Shown here: positions 1 to 10,762 of the stretch, one piece after another
Layout: each line of letters starts with the position of its first letter
Position numbering within the stretch: the stretch's first letter is position 1
Source: Chrysophaeum taylorii
Lineage: Eukaryota > Sar > Pelagophyceae > Pelagomonadales > Pelagomonadaceae
Assembly: GCA_029834535.1 (NCBI GenBank)
Contig: JAQMWT010000524.1
Coordinates: 310,001 to 374,000, forward strand
Reading direction: 5' to 3'
Length of the DNA: 64,000 nt
Program-made: the position numbers and the translations under genes
The notes under the pieces: model-generated
What the model saw: the letters and a program-made list of their open reading frames with translations, nothing else
What the model was told of the DNA's origin: nothing
The model's database searches: none

Positions 1-305
1 AATTGTTTGTAGCCAGAAGACGTTGCGACGAAAACCTGACCAGAGTTTAAACAAAGGTTGTGAAAGAGTCACCGGAGTGTTATAGGCTCTGCCTGGCTCG
101 ACCATCTGGGTTTGTGCGGTGTAAGCAATATTATCAGATTCGGATTCAAAACGACTTCCGCGCGGGTAGTTCCGGAGGTACTCCAATCGTCGTAGATGAT
201 GCAGATTGGGCGGCAATCGTCGCAAACCAGCGGAAACGCAAGCCCTAGCGAGTTTTTTTGTCTCTACATCGATGAGGCTTTGCTTTAGCGGAGAATGCTT
301 GTTTA

Positions 306-884
306 TCATCGAAGATCGCGGCGACTGCGGGTCGGCGTTCGTACTTCAGAATCGGAGAGTCGACAGATTTGCCTCGATAACGTCGACGTCCATGCGTGAC
401 TTGACTTCGAAATTCGATCATGCGGATAATCCACTACGGCGCCCAGCAGTCGAATATCTCCCTCGCAGAAATAGCCTGTTGATATCGGCGACAATAGCCA
501 CTAACGGTGCGGCGAATTTATTGGCAATCGCGACACGGATCGTAATCCATTCGTAAATCGTGGTCTGGTTTAATCCTGACCCAAAGAGCGCTTTACTGGC
601 ATTTCCCTCATCAATGATCATGCGCTGAACTGAGCAGCTAGATCCCGGCAAATATATCAGCATCCCATCAATGCCAATCGTCGTAGCAAACTTTTGTTCT
701 TTTAACGTTTCCGATAAACTTGAATCGACATAAAAGTTAACGTGCACGGATCCAAATAACTAATAGTCTCCAATCCATTCTCAATCGCTTTTCCGTCTTG
801 CGGCGAGAACGCAGCGTGATAACACCTAGCCTCTGGCTCAGCATCACCTGGATCTGGCATCGATACGTGAACGCAATGCTCCAA
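306..884 (-). pseudogene. Retropepsin-like protease fossil of copy B
   Basis: Three overlapping minus-strand reading frames (884-702, 747-418 and 494-306) each match successive parts of the copy A protease region at 41.3-41.8 kb. Shared landmarks are VSMPDPGD versus VSMPNPGD, TTIGIDGM versus TTIGVDGM, the segment FGSGLNQTTI versus YGSGLNTTTI, AIVADIN, and LLGAVVDYPHDRI near the end. The catalytic DTG of the aspartic protease family, intact in copy A, reads DPC here (TISYLDPCTLTF), so this copy cannot be an active protease. Frame changes around 720 and 450 also break it. Confidence 0.78.
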
Positions 885-1307
885 ATATCGGAAGTATCCT
901 CGGCAGCTCCATCCTGAAGATCCTTGGCTCTCTCTGGCGTCGGCTTGGCGGAACTAATCCCTTCTGCCCCGGCTTCTTCTTTGCAATCGACTAGTGCTTC
1001 GAAATCCCTTCCCAGGCTGACTCCATCAGATCATCGTCCATCGACACGTCCGAACATACATCGTCCTCTTGCCGAAAAAAAAATCAGACCAAACGCCAAT
1101 AAGCTCTCCGGCGGAAAATAAATTCTTGCCTTGCTGGCGGAATCGCACCTCCTTTCGGTCTCTTGGCTTTTTGCTAAGAAACTGTGGGCTCGTGCCCACA
1201 TATTCTGTATACCCAACTCCATCTTATCAGTGCTGAGAGTCCAATTCAACTTTTCTCTGGGCGGCAGCTCATTTCATCATCAAAAATCCGCTCGGGACCT
1301 TCCTTGG

Positions 1308-2834
1308 TCACACGCAGCCGTCATCAAGTACAGGTTCTTTTTTACAGTCAGTAGTCCCCTTCATAGGCAACACGTCAGGGCTTTTGTCCGGCTCCCAAGA
1401 CGGTTCCTTCATAATCGTGTTCGCGATTTCTTGTGACTTCGTTTCGTCTTCCTCGGTCGTTTCGCTCGGAACGGCATCATCAGTTCTCTCGCTTAAAACG
1501 CTCAAATTCGGCTCGTCGTCGCTTAAAACGTCAAATTCGGCTCGTCGGGGGGGGGGGGCTGGAAAAGAAGAAGGCGTCGTCCCCGACGTCAAAATCGTCA
1601 GCAAGTAACCTTCAGTGGTTACGTAAAAATCGATGGGTGCGCCAAAGGATGCGCTATCATCATCATCTGAAACTTCGCTCTCCGTCGCGTCATCGAGACC
1701 AATTCGGGAATCGAAGCGTCGCCACCATTCGACATGGGACTCGGGTGGCGAATCCAAATACAAAATCCCATAGTATCAAGGGTAGCATCCTCAAATCCAC
1801 CGTCGAAGACGTCATCCACGAAATCTGTCTCGTCCGGAAGATCAGATCCATCAGCCGTCTGAGGATCCGGACGAGAATCAGCGTCCATCTCGCTATCATC
1901 TGTCCAATAAAGCGAGTCACGGCAGAGCTCCTGTTCAGCAGCGTGGCGCAGGGCAGCTTCCAACTCGCCATCGGATAATAACTCATCGATGACCTGCACG
2001 GAATCAAAACGGTGGGAAGGGACTGGGGGCGCAAAGGAAACATTGGTCGTCGACTGCTGCGGCGGTGTTCGATCGGACACGTATCCTCTGGGGATGTAGG
2101 TGGGTTTGTGGTTTTGGGTGTGATCGTATATCTGAAAATAAGTGGTCGGTTCGTCCGAGGACGTTCGCACGGCAAAGGCGGCACTCGAATGAACGGAGTC
2201 AAAGGTGGCACTCGAATGAACGGAGTCTTCATCGCGGTCATCAAAATATCGACCCGCATAATCGGTGTCGAAGCGTGTACCCGCATAATCGGTGGGTTCG
2301 TTCCGCCTATCGTCGTCGCGGCGGCGGGGTCGTCGCGCGGTTCTTATCGTCGTCGACGTTTCGTCACTTCTGCCCTGCAGACGTGGTGTTGCTGCCGAAA
2401 TCTTAGATTCTTGTACTCTGATCGTCGGACTTCGGCGTCTTCAGTCTCTCCTTCTTTCGGCGGCGCTCGTGCTTTTCCTTCTCCTTGAGCCGCCAGCTGA
2501 CTTCTTCTTTGAGCACGAGTATCTCGGCTCGCACTGCCTCTATCTCTTTCATCATATCGTCTTCATCATGTTCTGCAACCTTCGCGGCTCTGATACTAGC
2601 CGAACTGGGCTTATTTGCATATCGCCTGCCGGTCGGCGGCTGCCTCGCCGGACCATCGAAATCATCATCATCATCATCATAGTAGCGCACTCGCAGTACT
2701 TCCCACTCGCGCTCTTCATCGGTAAGTTCTTCCACCGTCTGGGATCGCATGAGACGTCCTTCTGGGGACCGAGTCCAGGAATTCTCTTGATACGCCTTCT
2801 TCAAACTGCGGCTAATGAGCGCTCTCTCGCTCAT
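1308..2834 (-). pseudogene. Gag-linker region of copy B (coiled coil plus acidic linker)
   Basis: The minus-strand frame 2834-2403 encodes 143 residues with an acidic run (YYDDDDDDFDG) followed by a Glu/Lys/Arg-rich predicted coiled coil. Frames 2170-1619 and 1763-1308 encode an acidic linker that aligns loosely with 40.2-40.9 kb of copy A; for example YWTDDSE matches YWEGDSD, and ATLDTMG matches EALDAIG. Short tandem repeats at 2172-2290 lie between the two parts. No enzymatic domain is visible. Frame changes separate the pieces, so this is a remnant, not a gene. Confidence 0.6.
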
Positions 2835-3229
2835 GTGTAATACGCTTCGACACGAATCATCAGCTCACGATCGGTCATAAACACGTCAACGAACGAGGTA
2901 CGAGGACTTGCTTGATTTCGGTGCTCCTATCGACGCCCGTGGTTGGTCGACATTACACCACCTTCGCTGAACTCGCAGCGGGACACAAAGAAAATATACG
3001 TGCCGCGATCCGCGCACGACCCGAACGACCCGAACGAAATTTAGAAAACATCGCGTGTAACCCAAACGCGTAAAGAGTCTGTCGAAATTTTGGAGCTCGG
3101 CGGCTTGATCAGGGCGCGCGGGGCTCTCTCGACCCGAATAGTCCGAACTACGGAATACAAGTTCGTCGACGTCAGATATACGCTCCGATCTCGTGGCGGC
3201 AAGCTCACCAGACACGCCGGCACCTCTCC

Positions 3230-3629
3230 TACCCGCGGTCCTCGGAATAGGCCGGGGGTACACCTCGCTCGCCGCCAAAAAGCCACAAATAATCGCTCGC
3301 CAAGACCTCTGACTACTTGAGGTTGGGAGATCGTTTATGATAGAAGATACTCCTTATGAAATTGTGGTCTCCGCGTCGCATGGCGACAAGCCTGATGATC
3401 ACTCCCCACCCAGACTCACCTTTCGGCGCCCTTCGTCTACAGACCCCGTCATTCTGGACCGGCTCCTGTCGGCCCGGCCTGGCTCTCACGCTCGGGAGAG
3501 CTCTGAAGTTAGTTGTGAACACGAAGCCGTCACCACGAAAAGGGTAAGGAAAAGGAGTTAGGAGAAGCCCTAAGATTTAGGGGAAGCCCTTTAAAGCCCT
3601 AAGAAGGGCAGGAGCTTTTGCCACAACCC
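3230..3629 (-). repeat. LTR-like terminal region of copy B
   Basis: The reverse complement carries the same ordered landmarks as 37.73-38.0 kb and 54.73-54.95 kb: a GGTTGTGGC start followed by a CTTCTTAGG-type block, a GTGACGGC/GTCAC block, TATCATAAACGA, CAACCTCAAGT, then AGGTCTTGGCGAGCGATT and TTTGTGGC. It lies upstream of the copy B gag start in element orientation, as a 5' LTR should. A SINE-like fragment is inserted at about 3380-3525. Exact ends are not defined. Confidence 0.5.
3380..3525 (+). repeat. SINE-like repeat, 3' fragment
   Basis: This belongs to a dispersed family whose 3' part reads TTTCGGCGC, TCTACAG, GGACCGGCTCCTGTCGG, CCGGCCTGGCTC, CTCGGGAGAG and ends in GTTAG repeats. Other copies end at about 53236, 57363, 60226 and 61688. 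Here it interrupts the copy B LTR, so it arrived later. Confidence 0.6.
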
Positions 3630-3685
3630 ATACGCACCCACAGTCGACCTTCAAAAAAAAAACCGAGTACGAACAAAGTCGATCG

Positions 3686-4456
3686 ATGTTGTTTGAAACG
3701 CCAAGTTCATGGCTCGGGGGTGTCGCAAGAACAGAAGCGGTTGGCGTTGCGGTCGATCGCGCCTGGGTGGACCCCAATGACCAAGCACAGGCCTGGTATC
3801 CGCCAGGTACGTGCGCCGAAAACACTTCCTTGAAGACGGAGAGAGCGCGGCGGGCTCAAATTCTCGCAAGGGAAGCGCCGCGCGCCTCGAATTGGAACCG
3901 GCAGCCAATGGTTGACTGGCTGGCGAGGCATGAATCACCGGACGACAACTGGAACGAGACCGGCGCGGGCACCGCATACACGGTCATAACGGTACCAGCT
4001 GCGCTCGGTGTTCCCGCGTCGCCGGTACGGACACAGCCAACGCGCGCTCAGATCGGCCCGAATTCGCCGCCACCTCCTGCGACTCAGCAATGGACTCGCC
4101 AGCACAGCCACCCGCGGAGGGTCAACGTCTTTCTCGAGCTGGGGACGGACTTTCTCATGCGGGACCAGACAGCGGCGCAGGCCGAGCTGGACGCTGAGGA
4201 CGCCAACTGGATCTGAAAAAAGGCGGCCGCTAGCTTCAACACGCCCGACGACGCCGAGCTCGACACGAACCTCTTCCGTAGCAAGGAAAGCTACCCCGAG
4301 GATCTCACCAATCTCACCCCGTTCCCCAGCCCTGGCCTTGTCGCCAGCGCCACCGAGATCAAGAAAAAGCTTGCCGACCTTAGCGCTCATGTGCGCCCGC
4401 TTGACCTCTGCGCGCCTCTGAACTCCCGTTCCCGACCAGATAAGTGTGTATCTTAA
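3686..4456 (+). pseudogene. Unknown ORF with one in-frame stop
   Basis: A 176-codon frame runs from the ATG at 3686 to a TGA at 4214-4216. The same frame then stays open for 79 more codons to a TAA at 4454-4456. The extension looks like protein (AAASFNTPDDAELDTNLF, then an alternating charged segment EIKKKLADL). The product would be hydrophilic, Ala/Pro/Glu-rich, with no signal peptide, membrane segment or motif I recognise. It sits between repeats, so a decayed transposon ORF is plausible. The single stop could also be a sequencing error. Confidence 0.35.
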
Positions 4457-5303
4457 AGCTATGCGCTCGCACGTTTAGGCGGACACACAGGGTTTAGGCG
4501 AACAACAGGCAGCGGCGTGGGTCAGCGGCGTGCCGCGGCGCCCCGCTCGTCGCAAGCCACGAGCGCGATGAGGCGACGACGTTTCATTCACAACGTGTAA
4601 GACGGCCTCGGGCCTCCTCTTCCGCTCGAGCCTGAATTCCGCTCGTCGTCACCACCTGCGAGCGAGATGTATACTTAGCAGACGTGAACTTTTTATTTTG
4701 AAGTTCGATCCCCTGTGGAGAACGGGAGCGCCAAAGTTGCTCAATAAGGGCTTAGCACTTTTCGCAACTTTGATGATCCTGTAGAGAACGACCCTAACTT
4801 CGTAAAAATTACCCAAAGTTTTATCACGAGACTTTTCAAGTTTGATCATCCTACTCGACGTTTGTTTGTCAAAAATCCTGATCACTCGGCCTCGAACTTC
4901 CACAAGCATTGATTATCAAAAAAAACTTTTGCTGTGACAGCTAAACTAAATTACAGGGGGCGCGCGAGCGAGCGCTAGTCAGGGCTGGAATCGGGGTTGA
5001 AAAGTAGCTTCCGAAACCCTAATATTATCAAGAATTTCAAGCAGGAAATCAAGTTAAAACTTCTCCTCGGCCCCACGACCCCCCCCATTGATCGAGGGGC
5101 TTCACCCCCCCGAATCCCCCATTTCGCCGCCCCGCGAAAAAATGGCCTCTGCGTGAACTTGAAAAAGGGGGACCGCCAAATTGATCAAGATATAGCGCCC
5201 GGGAAGCGGGCTACTTGCGCCTCGACTCCTGCACTGGCGCTAGTTGGTGCGAAAATGCCAAAAACGCGAGCTAGGAGCTGCAGCTACGCAGATATTAGCG
5301 TAG
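4457..5303. other. Non-coding interval
   Basis: No convincing ORF, RNA gene or family member is visible here. Base composition is mixed, with C-rich runs near 5080-5110. Confidence 0.5.
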
Positions 5304-5818
5304 CTAGAGATAAAAAAATTTCTATATAGGGTTAGCCTTACCATCACACACTAAGAAACCAGAAACCGCTGTGTTTCACAACACCGTGCTGTCCTTGTCC
5401 CTATTGTTAGGACAACACTCCTATTGTTATTGGACAACACTCCTATTGTTATTGTTAGGAGTGTTGTCCTAACAATAGGGACAAGGACAGCACGGTGTTG
5501 TGAAACACAGCGATTTCTGGTTTCTTAGTGTGTGGTGGTATACTAGTTAATAATAGGCGCGCGGACAGTTAGGCTAACGCCTTGCCGCCCCCCTCACACC
5601 CACGCACCCCACTCTCATTTCAGCTCGACGCTCTCACCCCCGCCAATCTAAGCTGCTTTGATCGGCGCACGTTCGCTAACCTTTGATTTTACTCCTAAAA
5701 CCCTATAGTTGGGAACAAGGACAGCACGGTGTTGTTGTTGTTGTTAAACACAGCGATTTCTGGTTTCTTAGTGTGTGGTGGTAAGGCTAACCCCATATAA
5801 GAATGCTTCTGTCTCTAG
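5304..5818. repeat. MITE-like element with long terminal inverted repeats
   Basis: The left end reads CTAGAGATA, then GGGTTAGCCTTACCA, CACACACTAAGAAACC and GCACGG-complement sequence. The right end (5713-5818) is its reverse complement and finishes GGTAAGGCTAACCC then GTCTCTAG. The terminal repeats are about 100 bp with small indels, including an extra (GTT)n run in the right arm. The centre (about 5585-5700) is the reverse complement of a unit found twice at 58.8-59.1 kb. There is no transposase, so it would be a non-autonomous element. Confidence 0.7.
5339..5540. repeat. Near-perfect 83-bp hairpin inside the MITE
   Basis: Arms 5339-5421 and 5458-5540 are inverted copies that match at about 81 of 83 positions, around a 36-nt loop made of TATTGTTA-like repeats. 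The left arm is the MITE left terminus. The right arm is an extra copy of the right terminus, as if a second end had been copied into the element. Confidence 0.85.
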
Positions 5819-6870
5819 TAGCGGTACGCGGACGGCATGGGCACCCTCCCATGACCGCCTTAGAAGGAGATCCTAAGACAGCGCGGCTATACGCGAGGTG
5901 TTTGGGGTAGTCAGGGCAGCGATGCGCGGCCTCGCCAGCAGCTTCCCAAGGTGATCATTTAGTCCGAGCATTCCGCTTTCATCGTCTCGTCACGGTAATT
6001 CCGTGCCGTGCCGTTGTGCCGTGGCGGTCGAGCCCTGGGGACAGTTTGTGACATCATGGCGGTCTTTTTAGGGCACGGTGCGAGAATTCTTTACAAACTC
6101 GATAAAAAAAGTGCCGTGTCGAGGGTAAGCATCAAAAAGGAAGGTCCGTCAAAGAGCATCATAATTGACGTCAAACTTTTTAAGCCGGCCGCCCGCGGCG
6201 GTGTGGGATACAAAGCCCCAACTGGGGCGGCGACGTGCGAGTGGCGGTGCTGCAGTGGCGACGAATTGTATCGAGCGCGCCTCGACGGACGTCTGCATCG
6301 CGACCGACCCTCCGGCACCGCAAAAACATCACACAGCGGAACTACAATATAGTAGTTACTTTGGCGCTGTCCGGCGCCAACAAGCGACAGCACGACCAGG
6401 AAGAGTCAGAGCGTCGTCGTGCCAGTGCACGGGGTGAAGACACCGTCACCTTGGCCGATGATCCCCTCGCTCAAGCCTGTTTCCCGTTGAGCACCTTTTG
6501 ACTTGACGTCTACTACGCTTGACTTTCACCACTTTACTTTACTTTACTTTACTTGGGAGAAAGTCCATAATCTTGACTTGAACTAAATCTTAGAGTCAAC
6601 ACCGACGAAGGCTGCTGGAGATAACTCTCAAAAGCATTTGGACGGCTGACGCGCAAGTTGTTGAGCCTGACTAGAAAGGTGTAGACGACCTCGAGAAGAG
6701 TGAGATTTGAGATCTGTTGAGATATGCTTCGTTTCTGGGAAGATTCTGGTCGTTCCGAATCTTAAAAACTTGTAGTACTGTACTTTCGAAGTACTTGTAG
6801 TGCAGGTAAATTTGACTCGCTGTTTTAGGTTTCTAGGAATTGTGACGAAGCGAGAGAACCTCTACGCTCG
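5819..6870. other. Upstream region of the FG-GAP kinase gene
   Basis: No supported gene. There is a short (TTTAC)n tract at about 6532-6555. Open frames at 6008-6352 are short and lack recognisable protein features. The promoter of the kinase gene is presumably here, but no specific element can be named. Confidence 0.4.
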
Positions 6871-9800
6871 ATGATGCGGGGTGTGGTGGTGTTGGCCAGC
6901 TGGTTCTTCCATCGCATCAAGGCGTCCAAGAGGCGCCGCCTCGACGAGGTGGTCCAGACGCAAAAGTTGACGGCGAGCGACGCGGCGGAGGACGCCCGGT
7001 TCGGCTACGCCGTCGCGATTTCGGGATACTTTGTGGTCGTCGGGGCCTACGGAGACGACGAGGGCGGGGATAGATCGGGCTCGGCCTACGTCTTTCGGAC
7101 CACCGACGACGGTGTTTCGTGGGAACAAACCCAGAAGTTGACGGCGAGCGACGCGGCCGCGTACGACTGGTTCGGTTGGACCGTCGCGATTTCGGGAAAC
7201 TTTGTGGTCGTCGGAGCCATATACGGAGACGACGACGGTGGGTTGTCAACTGGGTCGGCCTACGTCTTTCGGACCACCGACGACGGTGTTTCGTGGGAGC
7301 AAACCCAAAAGTTGACGGCGAGCGACGCGGCGGAGGACGACTTTTTCGGCAACGCCGTCGCTATATCGGGAAACTTCGTTGTCGTCGGTGCCGACAAAGA
7401 CGACGACGGCGGGGAAAGTTCGGGCGCGGCCTACGTCTTTCGAACCACCGACGACGGCTTATCGTGGGAACAAACTCAAAAGCTGACGGCGAGCGACGCG
7501 GTGGAGGGCGACGCGTTTGGCGACGCCGTCGCTATATCGGGAAACGTCGCCGTTATCGGTGCCTTCAGACACGACGACAACGCGGATAATTCAGGCTCGG
7601 CCTACGTCTTTCTAACCACCGACGACGGTGTTTCGTGGGAGCAAACCCAAAAGTTGACGGCGAGAGACGCGGCGGAGGACGCCCGGTTCGGCTACGCCGT
7701 CGCGATTTCCGGAAACTTTGTGGTCGTCGGGGCCTACGGAGACGACGAGGGCGGGGATAGATCGGGCTCGGCCTACGTCTTTTTAACCACCGACGACGGT
7801 GTTTCGTGGGAGCAAACCCAAAAGTTGACGGCGAGCGACGCTGTGGCGGGCGACGTGTTCGGCTACGCCGTCGCGATTTCCGGAAACTTTGTGGTCGTCG
7901 GAGCAATTTGGGACGACGACGACGACGACGGCGTGGAGAATTCGGGCTCGGCGTACGTCTTTCGGAGCATGGACGACGACGGCCTCTCGTGGGAACAATT
8001 TCAAAAGCTGACGGCGAGCGACGCAGCGGAGGACGACTTGTTTGGCGACGACGTCGCGATTTCCGGAGACCTCGTCGTCGTCGGGGCACCCTACGACGAC
8101 GTCGGAGACACCGTCGTCTACTACGATGCCTCCGGCGCTTCTTCGGGCTCGGCTTACGCGTTTATGTTATCCGCGTCGACAACTGCACCCGTGGCCTCCC
8201 CAACACAAAGCCCAATTCCCAGACCAACTCTAATACCGACGCCTAATCCTACGCCCCAACACAAAGCAGACCCGACGACGCTCGAGCCGACTACTTCACC
8301 ATCAGTGCCTGAGCCAACGATTTTTGCTACTACGGAGACACCAAGCCCAGTTTTTGATGCTCCATCACCCGCTACTTCAAGCCCAAAGCCAACTACCACG
8401 ATACCACCAACGTCGATTTTGATGCGAACGCCGAGTCTGCGCGTCACGACGACGCCGCCTACGGGGCAATCGCTCCGGTCGACGCCATCAACCTCCGCGC
8501 CGTCGACGCTTCAAGCGAAGCTCGCCGCATCGGGGTCTGGTGGAAGCGGTTCGAGCAATGGAGGAGGCGCGGGTGGCAACGGCGGTGGCAACACGATGAT
8601 CGTGATGGCGGGCACCATCGTGGCGGCCGGCGCTGCTCTCGCGATCGTCGCTGGGTGCTTTCTTGTCGCGCGCCGTAAGACCAGCCGGGGGAAGGAGAAA
8701 GTTGAGGCGGATGAGGAGGCGCTTGCCGCCGACGGTTCCGCCGCAGATTCCTCCTCCTCCTCCTCCGCCTCGCAAGGAAAATCTGGCGCGCCACTACCAC
8801 AAAAATCGCGCCAATCGAACAAGCATCATCACAACATCGAGGATTTGGTGGTCAACTCCAAAATGGTCGCGGACGCGTTGCTGACCGTCGGTGAAACGAT
8901 TCCAGGTATCGCACCGGTGTGCGCCACGGCCAAGGCTATCCTCGATGGCGTCGCTCATTTGCATCGCAAGGCCTCGGACGTGAGAACGGCCGGCGAGCGG
9001 GTCGCCAAGACGCTCGAAGTCCTCGAAATTCTCGCCGAAAACACCGACAAGGTTCGCGACGGCGACAACGCCAAGGAGCTCGTAGAGCGTCGCATGAAAG
9101 ATCTTCACGGGCTGATGACGATGATGCAGGAACAAGTCGAATCGTTCGAAGACCGAGGGTGGTTACGGCGCAGATGGGGCTTTATAAATTACTGGTCCAA
9201 ACTCACAGATCTCGACGCGGCCATCGTCACGTGCCTGGACAATCTTCGTTTCGCCTACCAACTGATGAACGATCGCCACGTGAGGAGACTTGTGTGCCGT
9301 CTTTGTCTCACCCAAACCCCCTCCACAGGTCACGTCGCTCCTGGAGGTGCAGAAATACGACCTGGAAGACGCGATGGTCGCGGAAGTGCGGCGTGTCATG
9401 CGCGAAAGTTCGCTCGACGAAGAGAGCGCCGCCATGGCACTCGCCGAGGACGACGAGGCGAACGCAGCGGTCGCCAAATCGGCACATGTTGCGAGTGACG
9501 AGCTCGCGGCCGAGCTTCGCGATCATCTTTCGCTGGTCGCGGAGGGCATGAACGGCCTTCAATCCGAGATGACCGGTATGCGCAAGGGCTTGGAGAAGAA
9601 GTCGCGGCGCGAGCGCGCGCGCGAACACAAGATGTCAGTGCTCGAGAAGCACGAGATCAGCCTCGACTCGATCGAAGAAAGCCCGTTTGCATCCGGCAGC
9701 GTGGGACTGCTTCATCGCGGCACGCACGCGCGGAAGGCAGTCGCCGTCAAACTAATTCCACTCAACGGGTTGAGTTTGGCACGCCGTACCAAGCTGCTCA

Positions 9801-10728
9801 ACGAGTTTACCAACGAGCTCACCATCATGTTGTCGCTTCGGTCGCCACTCGTCGTCCAGGTTTATGGAGTGGCGCGACGCCGGTGTCGACGAATTGTGCC
9901 TGCCCTCCGTAACGAATTCAATTCTGCCAGCCCTCGAAGAAGAAGATAAAGTGACGGTTTGGCGCACAGGTCACGACCGAGACGAATATGCTGGGTTTGG
10001 TCATGGAGTATTTGCGACAAGGCTCACTACGCAACTTGTTGGACGATGCGTCAACGCCAATCACAGATGATCAGCGCCGAACCTGGGCCGAGGAGATCGC
10101 GCGGGGCATGGTTTACATCTATGATCACGGGACCGAGGTAAGGCCGACATCGTTCTGCAGTCACAACGACGGGCCAACCCGCAGCACCGCGATCTGAAGA
10201 GCAACAATATCCTCTTGACCGACGACTTCTCGTGCAAGATTTCGGATTTTGGGCTCTCGCGCTCGGCCGAGTTCCGGACGCACGCGACACTCGAATCGAA
10301 GCACGGAGGCGCCGCCGGCACGGCGCCGTTCATGGCCCCCGAGTACGATCGAACGCGCGGTGATGCCTGACAGCTCCGTGTGTTGCAGGCTGCTTGAGAA
10401 AAACGAGTTCACCGAGAAGTCGGACGTCTATTCGTACAGCATGGTCCTCTACGAGATCACGACGCGCACGCATCCGTGGGCGGGATTGAAAGCCATGCAA
10501 ATCATGCGCTGTATCGTCGATAAGGAGCTGCGACCAGCCGTCTATAGAGACGCCGATGCGCACCTCGTCACCATCATGCGGCACTGCTGGGCGCAGGATC
10601 CGAACGAGCGGCCGAGCTTTGATCAAGTCGTCGCGCGCTATTTTCAAGTTGCGCCACCTCCCGAGTCCCCCCAAGAGTCTGTCTGCCGCGAGCGACGTCT
10701 TCACCAAACTGCTGTCTTTCGAAAATAG
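6871..10728 (+). CDS. FG-GAP receptor-like protein kinase (TKL type), 5 exons
   Basis: Exons are 6871-9279, 9329-9868, 9970-10137, 10185-10342 and 10389-10728. All four introns have GT..AG ends and joining them gives about 1204 residues. Residues 28-430 hold seven or eight FG-GAP-type beta-propeller repeats (each with QKLTASDA, FG..VAISG, VVVGA and GSAYVF). A Pro/Ser/Thr stalk (435-560), a Gly-rich patch and one membrane helix (about 571-596) follow. A helical domain (about 620-800) resembles HeLo/MLKL-type N-terminal bundles. The kinase domain has VAVK, HRDLKSNN, DFG and APE, each restored by splicing. No signal peptide is obvious, although the start is hydrophobic. Likely a surface receptor signalling by Ser/Thr or Tyr phosphorylation. 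After FDQVVA the alternative frame, ending at 10762, reads more protein-like, so the last 25 residues may reflect a one-base error. Confidence 0.87.
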
Positions 10729-10762
10729 CCTCATCGACGACGGCTCGACATCGGATGTCTAA

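Larger units (their letters stand above)
1..2870 (-). mobile_element. LTR retroelement copy B, internal part, truncated by window edge
   Basis: Read on the minus strand, this stretch is collinear with copy A (38.2-42.2 kb). From right to left it has a leader and gag start near 3.2-3.0 kb, a charged coiled-coil segment (2834-2403), an acidic linker (2170-1308), a retropepsin-like segment (884-306), and finally sequence matching copy A at about 42.17-42.21 kb. The last match (encoding GQVFVAT) runs off the window at base 1. Relative to copy A, the main globular gag part is missing, so the copy is internally deleted. Many frameshifts and stops show it is dead. In copy A the methyltransferase begins about 450 bp further on, so it should lie just left of this window. 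Confidence 0.8.

Noticed and set aside
7565-8089. Long minus-strand Arg/Pro-rich frames antisense to the FG-GAP repeats
   Set aside because: They mirror the repeat period of the sense gene and carry only RRRRSP-type low complexity, so they are antisense shadows.
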